64,000 nt of DNA from Cercis canadensis. Its lineage: Eukaryota; Streptophyta; Magnoliopsida; Fabales; Fabaceae. The notes beneath the pieces are model-generated. The model saw only the letters and a list, made by a program, of their open reading frames with translations, was not told where the DNA came from and did no database searches. The first letter of the stretch is position 1, and each line of letters opens with the position of its first letter. Below are positions 62,904 through 64,000 of this stretch, piece by piece. Location of the stretch: NCBI GenBank assembly GCA_003255065.1, contig QAOA01004227.1, positions 46,588 through 110,587 of the forward strand. Reading direction: 5' to 3'. The position numbers were made by a program, and so were the translations under genes.

Positions 62904-63155
62904 GTGACTGTTAGGGACTATGGTTGTGATTGCCTGAACACTAGGTTGAAAAGGCCTGATGAGAATCAAGGCACGATTATCCTAAGTGACCCATTGCACA
63001 TTCGTAGAGGACCGATAACCCGAGCGCGAGCCAAGATAATGCAAGAGGGTTTTAGTGGACTTCTAGAGAGGATTTGGACCCAAGAAGCAAGGAATAAAGT
63101 TGGGGGATGTTTGTCCTCAATTGGAGCATTGGAGGACTCTTATGGAAAAGAATGA
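62904..63155 (+). pseudogene. Gypsy polyprotein C-terminal fragment
   Basis: An 83-residue frame includes GPITRARAKIMQEGFSGLLE, a motif seen near the end of plant Gypsy polyproteins. No RT or integrase sequence is adjacent. What follows (63156-63300) is GCGCC-rich and LTR-like. Confidence 0.5.
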
Positions 63156-64000
63156 TAGCTTCCAGGCGCCCCAACCTTCTCTCCTTAGTGCCCTAGTGCT
63201 CCAAAGTAGTTGAAGAGCCCTTGTCATAGAGATAGGGCGCCTAGCGCCCATCATGGGGTGCCCCAGCTCCCTCCAGTCCAGAGAGGCAGCGCCTGAGCCA
63301 TTTCAACATACTTGTTTTTCTTTGTTTTCTGAGTTGGGCTCTGTTTCTATGTTATTTTAGGCCTATTTTAGTGTCACTAAATATATGTGTTTAATCTTTT
63401 TAGTATTGGACCTTTAATAGGTGTTTTAGGTTAATTTAATTGGGCTTGGACTTTACCCAATTAATTAAACTAGGGTTGTTTTGATTAAAGGGAGGTTTTC
63501 CCCTTTGTAAAAGTCAGAATACATATTTTGAGTAAAGTTGAGAGTTTTCTCCTACCTTAGTTCTTTGAAGAATTGATTGAACTTAGCAAGAACCTTAGGT
63601 TCTTGTGGCATTCCCCAACTTGTCACTCTCCCATTTTCCTGATTAGAGTGTAGCGCCTTATCCATTCCTTTTAATTTGTTTTTCTAAATTCCGTTTTCTT
63701 AAATTCTCGAACACGATTACAATTCTTGGGCGATTGAATCTCTACCATTTGGGACTAACCCTTAGAGGTTCGCATCAAGGCCCCTATCATTATAGTGAAA
63801 TCTATAGCTGCTAATGTACTGTCACTATTTTCATCTTAATGAAGTTTCTACTCTTCAACCTCCAGAAGAAAAGAAACAAAGAAATTACTTTGTTGAGGCA
63901 TTGACAGCTTGATTTCTCATGAGATGACCTACTAGAAATGGCTCATTTGCAATATTAGAGAACAATCACTACTTCACTCACTACTTATATGCAATCTTTA
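63156..64000. other. Probable retroelement 3' region
   Basis: Noncoding. A GC-rich block with GGCGCCTAGCGCCC at about 63236-63250 is followed by AT-rich sequence. It resembles LTR/UTR debris of the Gypsy fragment just upstream. No boundaries identified. Confidence 0.4.

Overview
This is nuclear DNA from a flowering plant, almost certainly a eudicot and probably a woody one. The evidence is plant-type GT-AG introns, G-type lectin S-receptor-like kinases (S-RLKs), Copia and Tat-lineage Gypsy retrotransposons, a MULE with a plant mobile domain (PMD) gene, a SINE, LINE fragments and many MITE-like elements. I cannot name the species. Isolated single N characters at 793, 4990, 12597, 18128, 20901, 26746, 43817, 45776 and 48478, plus an N run at 49574-49612, look like contig joins. 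Several broken genes stop exactly at one of them, so some rearrangements may be assembly artefacts.

Layout. 0.8-7.9 kb: two tandem S-RLK copies on the minus strand (A and B), each missing a different half, joined at the N at 4990. 8-11.5 kb: AT-rich DNA with MITE-like elements. 11.5-14.5 kb: a duplicated block carrying the 3' half of a PHT4-type anion transporter gene; its second copy lies at 48.5-51.0 kb and continues at 60.2-60.8 kb. 15.6-16.2 kb and 25.6-25.7 kb: three exons of a peroxisomal 3-ketoacyl-CoA thiolase gene. Between them lie a solo LTR (20.2 kb) and a young, nearly intact Copia element (20.9-25.6 kb). 27.5 kb: a tRNA-like SINE with a 14-bp target duplication.

27.8-34.7 kb: a 6.9-kb composite MULE with about 170-bp terminal inverted repeats and a 9-bp target duplication. 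It carries a decayed transposase on plus and a decayed PMD gene on minus. 35.3-39.3 kb: an S-RLK relic and a RING-H2 pseudogene. 40.9-41.3 kb: a minisatellite. 41.9-45.8 kb: a third S-RLK (C) with a duplicated last exon. 46-48.5 kb: repeats, an S-RLK EGF relic and a LINE RNase H fragment. 51.0-60.2 kb: a 9.2-kb Tat-lineage Gypsy element (coding strand minus) with two RNase H domains and an extra gene in the opposite orientation, inserted into the second copy of the duplicated block with target duplication CCTCC. 61.1-61.6 kb: oligopeptidase B-like exons. 62.3-64 kb: LINE and Gypsy debris.

No cellular gene in the window is demonstrably complete and undamaged. The best coding capacity belongs to the Copia polyprotein (one in-frame TAG) and to the kinase half of S-RLK A. 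Many stop codons in the MULE and the Gypsy element are of the kind made by C-to-T change, as expected for methylated, silenced transposons. The region reads as a transposon-rich tract in which tandem receptor kinases and other gene fragments have been duplicated, interrupted and decayed.
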